Shown piece after piece: positions 35,169 to 45,138 of a stretch of DNA of 64,000 nucleotides. A program made the position numbers and the translations under genes. The DNA comes from Campylobacter concisus. Lineage in GTDB: Bacteria > Campylobacterota > Campylobacteria > Campylobacterales > Campylobacteraceae. The stretch spans positions 1,054,001 to 1,118,000 of the forward strand of contig NZ_CP049263.1 in assembly GCF_003048615.2 (NCBI RefSeq). Direction: 5' to 3'. Below the pieces are notes generated by a model, which was not told the origin of the DNA, made no database searches, and saw nothing but the letters and a program-made list of their open reading frames with translations. How positions within the stretch are numbered: position 1 is the first letter of the stretch; each line of letters begins with the position of its first letter.

Positions 35169-36887
35169 TTACAAATTTGGATTTATCTTATAAGTACTCA
35201 AATCATTTCCCTTCGTGTCCATAACATGCACGGCACACGCGATGCAAGGGTCGTAAGAGTGAATTTTTCGTATTATCTCAAGTGGTTTTGAAAGATCAGC
35301 GATCTTCATACCAACTAAGCACGCCTCGTAGCTTCCCATTTGACCTTTAGCGTCTTTTGGTGAGGCGTTCCAAGTGCTTGGCACGACCGCTTGCCAGTTT
35401 GAGATGACGCCATCTTTTATGCGGCACCAGTGGCTAAGCGCGCCTCTTGGAGCATTGCCTTTGAAGTGACCTTTGTACTCTTTGCCATTATCTATGACAT
35501 ATTTTGCGCAGGTCTCTTGATCTGTCTTTAAATTTTCGATCAAGGCATTAAATGCGTCCATAGTGTGCTCTGCGACCACTTTTGCTTCAAGCATACGAGC
35601 AGCGGTTCTGCCTAGAGTTGAAAAAACTGCACTTAGTGGCAAGCCACTCTTTGCTAAAAACTCATCGACTACTTTTTTAACTCTCTCGTTGCCTTTAGCG
35701 TAGTTTATGACGATGCTTGCGATCGGTCCTACTTGCATAGGCATGCCGTCATATCTTGGTGCTTTGATCCAGCTATATTTGCCCTTTGTGTCAAAAAGCT
35801 TGCTGTGAGCTAGCTTGCCTTCGCCGTCTATACTCTCGCCATCAACAAGGCCTGTGTAGTTTGCCTCTGTCTCGCCGTCGTATGGGTGAAGTGCTTTGTC
35901 ATTTTTATACCAAGCTCTTGTCGCCTCTTCTGTGATCTTGTCTTCGTCTATGTCATGAACCTTGCTAAGATCGCCATTTAAGATGATACCGCCTTTAAAT
36001 AGATGGTCATTTTTGCCGATCAAAAACTCATCGTAGCAAAGTAAATTTGATACGCCAACATCGTTTAGAACGCTTGGTTCGTTTGCATAAGCCTTAGCCG
36101 CCATCAAAATGTCTGGGTAGTAAGCTCTACCTACAAATTCTTTGATCTCAGCAAATTTACTCATATATTCGCCCATTCTAGCTGGATCCATAAGGTCCAT
36201 CACGCAGGTCACGCCGCCAACTGTTAGGCTTTGTGGGTGTGGGTTTTTCGCGCCAAAGATAGCCATCATCTGAGCTGCTGTTCTTTGGATTCTTAGGCAC
36301 TCAAGATAGTGAGAGAGGACGATTAAATTTTGCTCTGGAGTAAATTTATATGTGCTATGTCCCCAGTATGCGTTGGCAAATGGTCCAAGGTTGCCCTTTT
36401 TAACAAAGGCTTCAACCCTCTCCTTTACCTCTTTTAGCTTGTCAGCTCCCGTGGCAAATGGCGTGCTTGTGTATTTAAATGCCTCCTCGCTAGCTTTATG
36501 TACATCAGCACTTAGCGCAGAGACGACGTCTGCCCAGTCCATGCCGTGGAGCTGATAAAAGTGCACGATATGATCGTGAAGATATAAAGCTGCGTTCATG
36601 AGCGTTCTAGTTAGCTCTGCATTTAGCGGAGGCTTGATGCCAAGGGCGTCCTCAACTGCGACTATGCCTGCTCGGTAGTGTGAGTATGTGCAAACACCGC
36701 AAATTCTTTGCATAAAAAAGCCAGCATCTCTTGGGTCTCTGTTTTTTACTATCTGCTCTAAGCCCCTCCAAAGAGTTGAGCCAGAGTAAGCCTCTTTTAC
36801 AACGTTGTTTTCATCGACTACGACTTCTATTCTTAAGTGCCCTTCGATACGTGTTATAGGGTCTATTACTATTCTTTTTTCACTCAT
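35169..36887 (-). CDS. hydB: Quinone-reactive Ni/Fe hydrogenase, large subunit
   Basis: A 572-residue catalytic subunit of a group 1 membrane-bound uptake hydrogenase. The two nickel-ligating motifs are RICGVCTYSH (Cys 63 and 66) and DPCIACAVH near the C-terminus (Cys 548 and 551). HydD should cleave after His554, removing an 18-residue tail. It has no signal of its own and is carried through the Tat pathway with HydA. It lies 9 bp after hydA and 9 bp before hydC. Confidence 0.97.
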   Translation of the reverse strand: MSEKRIVIDPITRIEGHLRIEVVVDENNVVKEAYSGSTLWRGLEQIVKNRDPRDAGFFMQRICGVCTYSHYRAGIVAVEDALGIKPPLNAELTRTLMNAALYLHDHIVHFYQLHGMDWADVVSALSADVHKASEEAFKYTSTPFATGADKLKEVKERVEAFVKKGNLGPFANAYWGHSTYKFTPEQNLIVLSHYLECLRIQRTAAQMMAIFGAKNPHPQSLTVGGVTCVMDLMDPARMGEYMSKFAEIKEFVGRAYYPDILMAAKAYANEPSVLNDVGVSNLLCYDEFLIGKNDHLFKGGIILNGDLSKVHDIDEDKITEEATRAWYKNDKALHPYDGETEANYTGLVDGESIDGEGKLAHSKLFDTKGKYSWIKAPRYDGMPMQVGPIASIVINYAKGNERVKKVVDEFLAKSGLPLSAVFSTLGRTAARMLEAKVVAEHTMDAFNALIENLKTDQETCAKYVIDNGKEYKGHFKGNAPRGALSHWCRIKDGVISNWQAVVPSTWNASPKDAKGQMGSYEACLVGMKIADLSKPLEIIRKIHSYDPCIACAVHVMDTKGNDLSTYKINPNL

Positions 36888-36896
36888 TTTTTCGCC

Positions 36897-38042
36897 TTAT
36901 TCTTTATCTTTACTCATACAAGCTAGTGCAGCGTGAGCCGCTATGCCAACACCAGCAAGTGCTAAAATTCCAATGCCTATTTTATCACTTACATTATCAG
37001 CGCCAAGCCCCAAAACAGTGTCAAATAGCCTATCAGCCATAGGCTCTTCAAACGGCCCCATCGTATCCCAGAAGTCTGGCTCTGAGCAGCCTATACAGCC
37101 GTGACCTGCTTGAACTGGCCATGATGTGTGTTGATTAAATCTCTCGCGTGAGCAGTTGTTAAATGTATATGGGCCTTTACAGCCTACTTTGTATAAACAG
37201 TAGCCATTTTTTGCGCCCTCGTCGCCAAAGCTTTGGACAAACTCGCCTGCGTCAAAGTGACCGCGTCTCTCGCAAAGATCGTGAATTCTTAAGCCATAAG
37301 CCCATTTTGGTCTGTTATAAACATCAAGTGCAGGCAAAGTGCCAAATAGCAAGTAGTGAAGCACGTTGCCAACGATGTTTTTCTCACTTGGAGGACAGCC
37401 TGGTACGTTTATGACTGGCTTATCAGTCACCTTTGAAAGACCGACTGAATTTGTTGGATTTGGCTTAGCTGCTTGGATACCGCCAAAGCTAGAACAGGTG
37501 CCAATGGCAAAGATAGCAGCCGCGTTAGCAGAGGCATTTACAGCGTGAGTTTTGCCGCTTGTGCCGTGAGGTCCGACTGTTAAAAAGTGCTCAGTTGCTC
37601 CTGTTGGGACGCCACCCTCAACTAGCAGGATATATCTGCCTTTATATTTTTCTATCGCATGCTCTAAATTTTCTTCAGCTTGCCAGCCAGCAGCCGCCAT
37701 GATAGTTTCGTGGTATTCAAGGCTTATGTAGTCAAATATAAGGCTATCTATGCTTGGAGCGTCAGTTCTTAGCAAGCCCTCGCTACAGCCAGTGCATTCT
37801 GCCATGTGAAGCCATATCACAGGGAGCCTATCGCTTAGCTCAGCAGCACGAGCAACCATCGGTGTCATCGCACTTGGCAATGCCATAAAAGCTGTCATCG
37901 CACCAGCCCACTTCATAAAATCACGCCTAGTAAAGCCCTTATCTTTTAAAAGCTGCGCAATACTAGTGTCATTTTTCATTTTAGGCAATGCACTAAGTTC
38001 GCTTAAGCGTCTATTTATCTTTTGACGCAAGTCATTATTCAT
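36897..38042 (-). CDS. hydA: Quinone-reactive Ni/Fe hydrogenase, small subunit
   Basis: A 381-residue iron-sulfur subunit. A Tat signal (GFTRRDFMKWAGAMTAFMAL, arginines 39-40) is preceded by an unusually long 38-residue N-region, which contains SALPKMKND. Cluster ligands include ECTGCSEGLLR (Cys 83 and 86), GTCSSFGGI, VPGCPPSEKN, CERRGHFD and GCIGCSEPDFWD. A C-terminal hydrophobic helix (IGIGILALAGVGIAAHAAL) anchors it on HydC. It is the first gene of hydABCDE-hypF-nikR. GGAG lies about 7 bases before the ATG. Confidence 0.97.
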   Translation of the reverse strand: MNNDLRQKINRRLSELSALPKMKNDTSIAQLLKDKGFTRRDFMKWAGAMTAFMALPSAMTPMVARAAELSDRLPVIWLHMAECTGCSEGLLRTDAPSIDSLIFDYISLEYHETIMAAAGWQAEENLEHAIEKYKGRYILLVEGGVPTGATEHFLTVGPHGTSGKTHAVNASANAAAIFAIGTCSSFGGIQAAKPNPTNSVGLSKVTDKPVINVPGCPPSEKNIVGNVLHYLLFGTLPALDVYNRPKWAYGLRIHDLCERRGHFDAGEFVQSFGDEGAKNGYCLYKVGCKGPYTFNNCSRERFNQHTSWPVQAGHGCIGCSEPDFWDTMGPFEEPMADRLFDTVLGLGADNVSDKIGIGILALAGVGIAAHAALACMSKDKE

Positions 38043-38102
38043 ATAAGCTCCTTCATTAGAAATTTGTTTATTTTGTATCTTATCTTTTTTAAAGAAGAGA
38101 AA

Positions 38103-38126
38103 TATTATTTTATTTCATTAATAATT
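38103..38126. promoter_or_regulatory. Possible NikR-like operator upstream of hydA
   Basis: TATTATT-N10-AATAATT, 61 bp upstream of the hydA ATG. The Helicobacter NikR consensus is TATWATT-N11-AATWATA, so spacing is one base short and one position differs. In this AT-rich background the match could be chance. Confidence 0.25.
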
Positions 38127-38346
38127 ATATTTAAATAAATTTTAAAGACTAAATTTTTAAACGCCTTGTTATCAATAATCTTAAAATATGCTAAAAAATA
38201 ATATTTAGTGAGAATTTATCCCATTTTTACAAAAGATAAAGCAAAAATCCTATTTTTCTGAAAGTAAATATCAATTCAAATTTTTAATAATTTTTAAAAA
38301 ATATAATTTAGTATATTTAAGAAGAATGGGCTTTGAAGTATAAATT

Positions 38347-38383
38347 TTTAAAAGCCTAAATGGGTTAAATTTAGGCTTTTAAA
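38347..38383 (-). terminator. Terminator of flgH
   Basis: A perfect 15-bp stem (core AAAAGCCTAAAT / ATTTAGGCTTTT) around a 7-nt loop (gggttaa), starting 6 bp beyond the flgH stop. On the minus strand the stem ends in A/T pairs running into AATTTA, which supply the U-rich end. Confidence 0.75.
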
Positions 38384-38389
38384 TTTGCA

Positions 38390-39097
38390 TTAAAATGGCC
38401 AGATAGCCTCCATAAGCCTTGTGCCCCAAGGTTTTTTGGTTGATTTGTCTAGCTCGCCCTCAGTTTTATACAAAATTTTGGCGTCAGCTATGTATTTTGA
38501 GTCGATTTCGTTGTTTTGCGAGATGTCGTAAGGTCTGATGACGCCACTTACTTGCATGATCTGTTTTTCGCCGTTTATAAGTAGCTCGCGGCTGCCCTCG
38601 ATGAAGTAGTTGCCGTTATTTAGGATCTTGATGATCCTAGCTGAGATGGTCGCGGTAAATTTCTCGCTTCTGTTGCTAGTGCCACTACCTGTAAATTTAT
38701 TGCCGCCACCTGCTTTAAAGCCGATGTCGCCGTATTTGTTTAGATTATCAGCCACGGTTGAGAGCGGTGCAGCCCCAGCTGTGAAAACGCCACCACCAAG
38801 CGAAATGGTGCTATCTTTGTTGGTGCTTTTGCTGCCGCTTGAAATTTGACTTGCATTTTCTGAGATGACGATGGTTACGATGTCATTTACATTCATCGCC
38901 TTTCTATCTGAAAAAAGAGGATTTTCGCCCTTGCCAAAGAGGCTGCCGGCGTTGCTTTGACCGCTGCCACTATCTTTTGAAGGGAGTTGCTCGACATAAA
39001 CTGGAGGTTTCATATTGATATGAGGATCTGCACTTGGGGTGCAACCTGTGTAAAAAATGCCCGCAAATGTGACGAGCCAAATCTTTTTATAGTTCAT
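38390..39097 (-). CDS. flgH: Flagellar basal-body L-ring protein FlgH
   Basis: The 235-residue outer-membrane lipoprotein that forms the flagellar L ring. The signal MNYKKIWLVTFAGIFYTGCTP ends in a lipobox cysteine. The conserved body includes GSLFGKGENPLFSDRKAMNVNDIVTIVISENA and the GNYFIEGSRELLINGEKQIMQVSGVIRP signature. I place the start at 39097, where AAGG sits 8 bases upstream; an in-frame ATG at 39139 would add a 14-residue N-region untypical of a lipoprotein. It is divergent from pta and stands alone. Confidence 0.95.
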   Translation of the reverse strand: MNYKKIWLVTFAGIFYTGCTPSADPHINMKPPVYVEQLPSKDSGSGQSNAGSLFGKGENPLFSDRKAMNVNDIVTIVISENASQISSGSKSTNKDSTISLGGGVFTAGAAPLSTVADNLNKYGDIGFKAGGGNKFTGSGTSNRSEKFTATISARIIKILNNGNYFIEGSRELLINGEKQIMQVSGVIRPYDISQNNEIDSKYIADAKILYKTEGELDKSTKKPWGTRLMEAIWPF

Positions 39098-39163
39098 AAA
39101 ATGCCTTAAAATAAGTATCTTTGTGCTAAGATTAAGCAATTTAAGTTCCCAAAAAGGTCACAA

Positions 39164-40531
39164 ATGAAAAGTTGTTACATTTTTTCAGACAAAAATCTAG
39201 CATATTTGCAGGAAATTATAGCTACAAAATTCAAAAAAGTTGAGATCTTTAAGATAACTCCAGACGAAAACGACAAAAAAAATCTAATAAATTTAAATGA
39301 AAAGGAGTTTTTTTTAAAATTTATAGATAAATTTGAAGAGCTAAAGGAGGGAAGCGACTTCGTCATAGTCGTTGGCTACGAGAGCTTTAGCCTCTTTGGC
39401 AAGAGCGAGCTAAATTTAAAGCTAGCTAGAAATTTAAACGCGCCTGTTTTTGACGAAAATGCAAGCGAACTAAGGGCGCTAAATTTAAACTCAAAGCTTC
39501 TAATAACTGATAAATTTGATGAAATTTTGAGTTACAAGACTGACATCATCACGCCATTTAAATTTCAAAGCTTACTTCTAAAAAGAGCCAAAGCGGCAAA
39601 CAAGACAGTCGTTTTGCCAGAAAGTGATGATGAGAGAATACTAAAAGCAGCTCACATCGTGCTAGAAAAAGGGGCAGCAAATATCATCTTGCTAGGGCTT
39701 GAGAGTGAAATTTCAAAAAAAGCAGCCACTTTGGGGCTAAATTTAAGCAAAGCAAAGGTGATAAACCCAGCACAAAATGAGCTAACAGATGAATTTGCAA
39801 AGAAAATTTATGAGCTAAGAAAGCACAAAGGCGTTGATGAAGCCAAGGCAAACGCACTTGCAAAAGATAAAATTTACTTTGCCACAATGCTAATACATGA
39901 AGGCATAGCAGACGCCTTGGTAAGTGGCGCTACGATGAGCACGGCTGATACGATCCGCCCAGCCCTTCAGATCATAAAAACAAAGCCAAATGTAAGTGTG
40001 GTAAGCGGGGCATTTTTCATGGCGCTTGAAGAGGAAATTTTACTCTTTGCAGACTGCGCCGTCACGCCAAACCCAAGCGCAGACGAGCTAGCTAGCATCA
40101 CGCTAAGTAGTGCTCAAACAGCAAGTGCTTTTGGACTTAGCCCAAAGATCGCCATGCTAAGCTACTCAACTGCTGATAGTGGCAGTGGGGCTGATGTGGA
40201 GTTTGTAAAAGAGGCTGCCAAAAAGGCGAGCGAGCTTGATGCAAATTTAAAAATAGCTGCGCCCATTCAGTTTGACGCGGCAGTTGATCTAAGCGTGGCT
40301 AGCAAAAAGATGCCAAATTCCGATGTCGCTGGGCAGGCAAATGTATTTATATTTCCAAATTTAAACTGCGGAAACATCTGCTACAAGGCAGTTCAGCGAA
40401 GCGCAAACGCCCTAGCAGTGGGTCCGATACTTCAAGGGCTAAAAAAGCCAGTAAATGACCTAAGCCGCGGCTGCCTCGTCGAAGACGTGGTCAATACCAT
40501 CTTAATAAGCGCGATACAAGCAGGAGAGTGA
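39164..40531 (+). CDS. pta: Phosphate acetyltransferase
   Basis: A 455-residue enzyme interconverting acetyl-CoA and acetyl phosphate. The C-terminal PTA_PTB catalytic domain starts near residue 142 ([15 protein letters not shown]), with [35 protein letters not shown] and [22 protein letters not shown]. The N-terminal 140 residues are a short, weakly conserved stretch rather than the full DRTGG regulatory part of E. coli Pta. ackA starts one base after its stop, so the pair is an operon. Confidence 0.94.
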   Translation: MKSCYIFSDKNLAYLQEIIATKFKKVEIFKITPDENDKKNLINLNEKEFFLKFIDKFEELKEGSDFVIVVGYESFSLFGKSELNLKLARNLNAPVFDENASELRALNLNSKLLITDKFDEILSYKTDIITPFKFQSLLLKRAKAANKTVVLPESDDERILKAAHIVLEKGAANIILLGLESEISKKAATLGLNLSKAKVINPAQNELTDEFAKKIYELRKHKGVDEAKANALAKDKIYFATMLIHEGIADALVSGATMSTADTIRPALQIIKTKPNVSVVSGAFFMALEEEILLFADCAVTPNPSADELASITLSSAQTASAFGLSPKIAMLSYSTADSGSGADVEFVKEAAKKASELDANLKIAAPIQFDAAVDLSVASKKMPNSDVAGQANVFIFPNLNCGNICYKAVQRSANALAVGPILQGLKKPVNDLSRGCLVEDVVNTILISAIQAGE

Positions 40532-40532
40532 T

Positions 40533-41729
40533 ATGAGAATTTTAGTTTTAAACTCAGGTAGCAGCTCGATAAAATTTCAACTTTTTGAAATGCAGACAAA
40601 AACAAGCCTAGCAAGCGGTCTAGTCGAGCAAATCGGCAGCTCTAGCTCAAGGGCGGTGCTAAAAGCAAATGGCGAAGTTTATGAGATAAAACGCTTCATA
40701 AAAGACCACCACGACGGACTTGAGGCGATGAACGAACTCTTTACCACCTCGCATACGCTGCACGATCTAAGCGAGCTTGACGGCATCGGACACAGGATAG
40801 TGCATGGCGGCGAGAGCTTTTTTAGCTCGATGATCGTTGATGAAAGCGTCATCAAAAAGATCGAGGATATAAGCCCACTAGCCCCACTTCACAACCCAGG
40901 GCACCTTGCTGGCATCAAAAACGCGATGAAAGAGAGCAAAAACGTGCCTCACGTGGTCGTTTTTGACACTGTGTTTCATCAAAGCATGCCAGAGTACGCC
41001 TACCGCTACGCCCTGCCCTACGACGTTTGCAAGACCCATCACATCAGAAAATACGGCTTTCACGGCACTTCACACAGATATGTCTGCAAGCAAGCAGCAA
41101 AAATGCTTGGCATAGAGTTTGATAAATTTAACGCTATCTCGCTTCACTTAGGCAACGGCGCCTCAGCTTGTGCTGTGCAAAATGGCAAAAGTATCGACAC
41201 CTCGATGGGTCTTAGCCCACTTGAAGGGCTCATAATGGGCACAAGAAGCGGTGACATGGACCCAGCTGTTGTCATCTATCTGCTAAATATCGGCGTTTTA
41301 AAGTGGAACGAGATCGATAACTTTTTAAATAAAAAGAGCGGACTTTTTGGAATTTGTGGCTCAAGCGACATGAGAGAGGTCGTAGCCAAGATGCAAAACG
41401 ACGAGCGAGCTAAGCTTGCATTTGATATGTTTTGCTACCGAGTGAAAAAGTATATCGGCTCATACTACGCCATTTTAGGACGTGTTGATGCGCTCATATT
41501 TACTGGCGGTATCGGCGAAAATGCACCAAATACAAGGCAAAAAATTTGTGATGATCTAAAGCATCTTGGCATCCACATCAACCACGAGCTAAATTTCTCA
41601 AACGAGCGAGGCGAGAGGTGCATAGATGAAGAATGCGCTAAGATAAAAACGCTCATCATCCCAACCAACGAAGAGCTAGAGATCGCCATAGAGACAGCCA
41701 GAGTGATAAAAGAAAATAGTAAAAAATAA
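40533..41729 (+). CDS. ackA: Acetate kinase
   Basis: A 398-residue ASKHA-fold kinase that makes ATP and acetate from acetyl phosphate. Motifs are [66 protein letters not shown]-like [12 protein letters not shown] and [13 protein letters not shown]. Length and motifs are complete. With pta it forms the acetate overflow and uptake pathway. A bidirectional hairpin follows. Confidence 0.97.
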   Translation: MRILVLNSGSSSIKFQLFEMQTKTSLASGLVEQIGSSSSRAVLKANGEVYEIKRFIKDHHDGLEAMNELFTTSHTLHDLSELDGIGHRIVHGGESFFSSMIVDESVIKKIEDISPLAPLHNPGHLAGIKNAMKESKNVPHVVVFDTVFHQSMPEYAYRYALPYDVCKTHHIRKYGFHGTSHRYVCKQAAKMLGIEFDKFNAISLHLGNGASACAVQNGKSIDTSMGLSPLEGLIMGTRSGDMDPAVVIYLLNIGVLKWNEIDNFLNKKSGLFGICGSSDMREVVAKMQNDERAKLAFDMFCYRVKKYIGSYYAILGRVDALIFTGGIGENAPNTRQKICDDLKHLGIHINHELNFSNERGERCIDEECAKIKTLIIPTNEELEIAIETARVIKENSKK

Positions 41730-41772
41730 CTTCTTTTTTTATAAATAAATATTTTAAAATTTTATAGTTACG

Positions 41773-41803
41773 AAGCTTTTGCAGATAAAGTCCGCAAAAG
41801 CTT
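41773..41803. terminator. Bidirectional terminator between ackA and lpxD
   Basis: A perfect 10-bp stem AAGCTTTTGC / GCAAAAGCTT with an 11-nt loop, between the convergent ackA and lpxD stops. The lpxD stop is at 41809. The T-rich tail is modest on both strands. Confidence 0.7.
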
Positions 41804-41808
41804 ACAAA

Positions 41809-42765
41809 TTAATTCTTTTTAAAAAATCTTACAATTTTTGCTTGTAGTTTAAACTGCTCTGAAAGCTCCATTATCGGATAAGCTCCAGCGTATTTTTTGC
41901 CGCCAGGTAGGTCTTTGCTCACGCCTCCACGTGCAGCGATCTGAGCAAAGTCTCCAACGCTTACGTGACCAGCCGAGCCGCTTTGTCCGCCCATTACGAC
42001 GTTTCTGCCTAGCACTGTTGAGCCAGCAAGTCCAGTTTGTGAGACGATGAGGCAGCCATTTCCAAGCTCACAGTTGTGACCTATTTGAACGAGATTGTCT
42101 ATCTTTGTGTAGTTTGCGATCATCGTGCTTTCAAAAACGCCGCGATCTATCGTCGTGCAAGCGCCGATCTCGACAAAATCGCCCAAAACAACGTTGCCAT
42201 TGTGATAAATTTTCACATGCTCGCCAGTTTTTGTATGCGCATAGCCAAAGCCGTCGCTGCCTATAACGCAGTTTGCTAGCAGATGGCACTCATTGCCGAT
42301 AACGCAGTCATTATAGATGACGACGTTTGGATGGATGATGCAGTTTTTACCGATAGTTACGTTATCGCCCAAAAACGCTCCAGCCATCACTATCGTGTTT
42401 TCGCCAACGCTCACGTTTGAGCCTATATAGACATTTGGCATTATAGTGGCACTCTGGGCGATATTTGATGGTTTTGGCTCGCAAAAAAGCGGCTTAGCGT
42501 AAATTTTACTAAGGATAGCAAAAGCAAGGTGCGGGTTGTCACATACAAGCGCTACCATGCCAGCTGGCACTAAGTCCAAAAGCGATTTTGTTACCAAGAT
42601 AGCTCCAGCGTTTGAAGTGCTTATAAATTTAGCATTTTTCTCGCCGTCGCAGTATGTTAGCTCAGCTTTATTTGCATTTTTTAAAGAATTTAGAGCAAAA
42701 ATTTCAAGATCTTCTCCGCTAAAAGTAGCATCTACTTTTAAGGCTATTTCGCTTAGTTTCATCAT
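41809..42765 (-). CDS. lpxD: UDP-3-O-(3-hydroxyacyl)glucosamine N-acyltransferase
   Basis: A 318-residue lipid A biosynthesis enzyme, third step of the Raetz pathway. An N-terminal uridine-binding domain (to about residue 100) is followed by a left-handed beta-helix of hexapeptide repeats (IAQSATIMPNVYIGSNVSVG, NCIIHPNVVIYNDCVIG) with the catalytic His region SDGFGYAHTK, and IGHNCELGNGCLIVSQTGLAGS. The start overlaps the ilvH stop by 4 bp, and a second ATG follows directly (42762). Its linkage to ilvIH is positional only. Confidence 0.96.
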   Translation of the reverse strand: MMKLSEIALKVDATFSGEDLEIFALNSLKNANKAELTYCDGEKNAKFISTSNAGAILVTKSLLDLVPAGMVALVCDNPHLAFAILSKIYAKPLFCEPKPSNIAQSATIMPNVYIGSNVSVGENTIVMAGAFLGDNVTIGKNCIIHPNVVIYNDCVIGNECHLLANCVIGSDGFGYAHTKTGEHVKIYHNGNVVLGDFVEIGACTTIDRGVFESTMIANYTKIDNLVQIGHNCELGNGCLIVSQTGLAGSTVLGRNVVMGGQSGSAGHVSVGDFAQIAARGGVSKDLPGGKKYAGAYPIMELSEQFKLQAKIVRFFKKN

Positions 42766-43229
42766 ATATCCATTATCACAGATCCGCCGCGCACGACATC
42801 AACTGGGTTAAATTTCTTTATCGATTTTAAAAAGCTCTCTACCCTGCTCGCATCATCAGCCACCATGACGACGATGTAGTTTTCATTTGTGTTTGTGACG
42901 ATGCCATTATATGTCTTTAGTATCGCCTCAAGGCCGGCAAAATTTTCACCAAGCGGGATTTTAACAAGCGCCATCTCTTTTTCGACAAATTCGCCACTTT
43001 CTATGACCTTATACGTTGGGATGAGCTTATGAAGCTGCTTTACGATCTGCTCCAAAACCCTCTCATCGCCGCTTGTGACGATGCTTAGCCTTGAGAAGTT
43101 GCTCTCAGGTATCGGAGCAACCGTGAGCGTGTCGATATTGTAGCCCCTGCCCGCAAAAAGCCCAGAAATCCTAGCCAAAACGCCATGTTCATTTAAAACT
43201 ATAACCGAAATCGTTCTTCTGATACTCAT
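42762..43229 (-). CDS. ilvH: Acetolactate synthase, small regulatory subunit
   Basis: A 155-residue regulatory subunit with an N-terminal ACT domain (RTISVIVLNEHGVLARISGLFAGRGYNIDTL) that binds valine for feedback control, and a C-terminal domain ending GSVIMDI. It overlaps the catalytic subunit by 4 bp and lpxD by 4 bp. The length matches the usual 160 residues. Confidence 0.96.
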   Translation of the reverse strand: MSIRRTISVIVLNEHGVLARISGLFAGRGYNIDTLTVAPIPESNFSRLSIVTSGDERVLEQIVKQLHKLIPTYKVIESGEFVEKEMALVKIPLGENFAGLEAILKTYNGIVTNTNENYIVVMVADDASRVESFLKSIKKFNPVDVVRGGSVIMDI

Positions 43230-44923
43230 TTTTCTTCCTTGCTCTTTAATATCATATTATAAATCGCAGCCCCAGCTGGAACCATAGGAAGCACGTCCTC
43301 AAAGCGGTCGATCCTCACGTCGATAAGAGCTGATTTTTTACTCTTGATCGCCTCTTTTAAAGCCTTTTTAAACTCATCTTTGCTCTTGCAAACAAAGCCA
43401 ACACCGCCAAATCCCTCAGCTATCTTTACAAAATCAGGCTGCAAGCTAAGATCAGTTGATGAGTAACGCTTTTCATAGAAAAATGTCTGCCACTGGCGCA
43501 CCATGCCTAAGAAGTTGTTGTTTAAGATGATGTTTATGACAGGGACATTTGTCTCATAAGCGGTCATTAGCTCTTGGATATTCATAAGTATTGAGCCATC
43601 GCCTGTAAAATTTACAACCAAATGCTCAGGCATCGCACACTTTGCTCCGATCGCTGCAGGCAGGCCATATCCCATCGTGCCAAGGCCGCCACTTGTGACA
43701 AGCTGCCTTGCGCGGTTAAATGGATAAAACTGCGCTACCCACATCTGGTGCTGACCAACGTCAGTTGCGATGATAGCCTCAGGACCAACTATCTTTGCAG
43801 TCTCTTCAACCACCCATTGAGGCTTCAAGACCTTGTCACTATCTGTGTAGCCAAGTGGGTTTAGCTTTTGATATCTATCTAAAATTTCTCTCCAAGGCGC
43901 ATAGTTTTTAGGCTCACCTTTCACCTCTTCATAAAGCTCGCTTAGCACGTTTGTAAGGTCGCCAACTATCGGATAGTGAGCGTTTATGATCTTTGAGATA
44001 GAGCTTGGATCGATGTCGATGTGGATGATCTTAGCGTGTTTAGCAAACTCATCCGTTTTGCCTGTGACCCTATCGCAAAATCTAGCGCCAAGCGATATGA
44101 GAAGGTCGCACTCGCTAAGAGCCATATTTGAAGCGTAGCTGCCGTGCATGCCTGCCATGCCTAAATTTAGCTTATCTTTTGCATCAAGCACGCCAAGAGC
44201 CATAAGCGTCTCGACCGCTGGGATGCCAGTTTTTTTCATAAATTTACGTATGATCTCGCTAGCATTTGACGCGACTGCACCGCCACCGATGTAAAGAAGT
44301 GGTCTTTTTGCCTCATTTATCGCAGCTGCTGCTTTTTTGATCTGCTTAGAGTTGCCTTTATAGGTCGGCTTGTAGCTTGGGATAGAAATTTCTTTTGGAT
44401 AGACAAAGTCGCCAAGCCTTGAAGTGACGTTTTTTGGGATATCGATATGAACTGGTCCTGGGCGGCCTGATCTTGCGATGTAAAACGCCTCTTTTATGAT
44501 GCGAGGTAGCTCCTCGACGCTATTTACTAAAAAGTTATGCTTGACACAGGGGCGTGAAATGCCGACTGCATCGATCTCTTGAAAGGCATCTGTACCGATC
44601 ATAAAGGTTGGTACTTGACCGCTTATAAGCACAACTGGGATGCTGTCGCTGTAAGCTGTGGCAAGACCAGTGACCGCGTTTGTAAAGCCAGGGCCACTTG
44701 TCACAAAAGCCACGCCAACTTTGCCGCTAACCCTAGCGTATCCGTCTGCTGCGTGAACGGCTGCTTGCTCGTGGCGAACCAAGATGTGCTTGAAATAAGT
44801 TTGTTTATATGTCTCGTCGTAGATATTTAAAGCTGCACCGCCAGGATAGCCAAAAACTATCTCAACGCCCTCTTCGTGCAAGGCTTCGCTTATCATCTGT
44901 GAACCAGAAATTTGTTTTATCAT
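43226..44923 (-). CDS. ilvI: Acetolactate synthase, large catalytic subunit
   Basis: A 565-residue ThDP/FAD enzyme making acetolactate or acetohydroxybutyrate for Ile, Val and Leu synthesis. Motifs: VFGYPGGAALNIYDE with its catalytic Glu region VRHEQAAVHAADGYARVSG, FQEIDAVGISRPCVKHN, and the ThDP motif FTGDGSILMNIQELMTAYETN...NNNFLGMVRQWQ. I place the start at the ATG 44923 rather than the preceding GTG at 44926; AAAAGG lies about 10 bases upstream. A TATAAT box is at 44954-44959. Confidence 0.96.
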   Translation of the reverse strand: MIKQISGSQMISEALHEEGVEIVFGYPGGAALNIYDETYKQTYFKHILVRHEQAAVHAADGYARVSGKVGVAFVTSGPGFTNAVTGLATAYSDSIPVVLISGQVPTFMIGTDAFQEIDAVGISRPCVKHNFLVNSVEELPRIIKEAFYIARSGRPGPVHIDIPKNVTSRLGDFVYPKEISIPSYKPTYKGNSKQIKKAAAAINEAKRPLLYIGGGAVASNASEIIRKFMKKTGIPAVETLMALGVLDAKDKLNLGMAGMHGSYASNMALSECDLLISLGARFCDRVTGKTDEFAKHAKIIHIDIDPSSISKIINAHYPIVGDLTNVLSELYEEVKGEPKNYAPWREILDRYQKLNPLGYTDSDKVLKPQWVVEETAKIVGPEAIIATDVGQHQMWVAQFYPFNRARQLVTSGGLGTMGYGLPAAIGAKCAMPEHLVVNFTGDGSILMNIQELMTAYETNVPVINIILNNNFLGMVRQWQTFFYEKRYSSTDLSLQPDFVKIAEGFGGVGFVCKSKDEFKKALKEAIKSKKSALIDVRIDRFEDVLPMVPAGAAIYNMILKSKEEK

Positions 44924-44953
44924 CACTTTAGCCTTTTGATAAATTTATCGCAA

Positions 44954-44959
44954 ATTATA
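44954..44959 (-). promoter_or_regulatory. -10 box of ilvI
   Basis: A TATAAT on the minus strand in a TGGGATATAATTTGCG context, 31 bp upstream of the ATG. It lies about 180 bp downstream (in the direction of transcription) of the minisatellite. Confidence 0.6.
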
Positions 44960-45138
44960 TCCCAAAGCATTTTAAATCCATTTTAACTTTTTAGCGAAAT
45001 TTGGGCGTTATCTTAAATTTTTTGAAAAAATTTTGAGTTAAAAAAGTAAGAAATACAAAATATTTTACATATATTTATGCATATTATTTTTAGTATTTTT
45101 GATAAATTTGGCAAATTTAGAAAATAGGTAGAGGGGCG

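Larger units (their letters stand above)
38043..38389. other. Intergenic region upstream of hydA
   Basis: 347 bp, about 80% A+T. It should hold the hydA promoter. It contains an imperfect TATTATT-N10-AATAATT repeat (38103-38126), similar to the Helicobacter NikR half-sites, and the flgH terminator at 38387-38423 side (38347-38383). No gene is visible. Confidence 0.5.
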
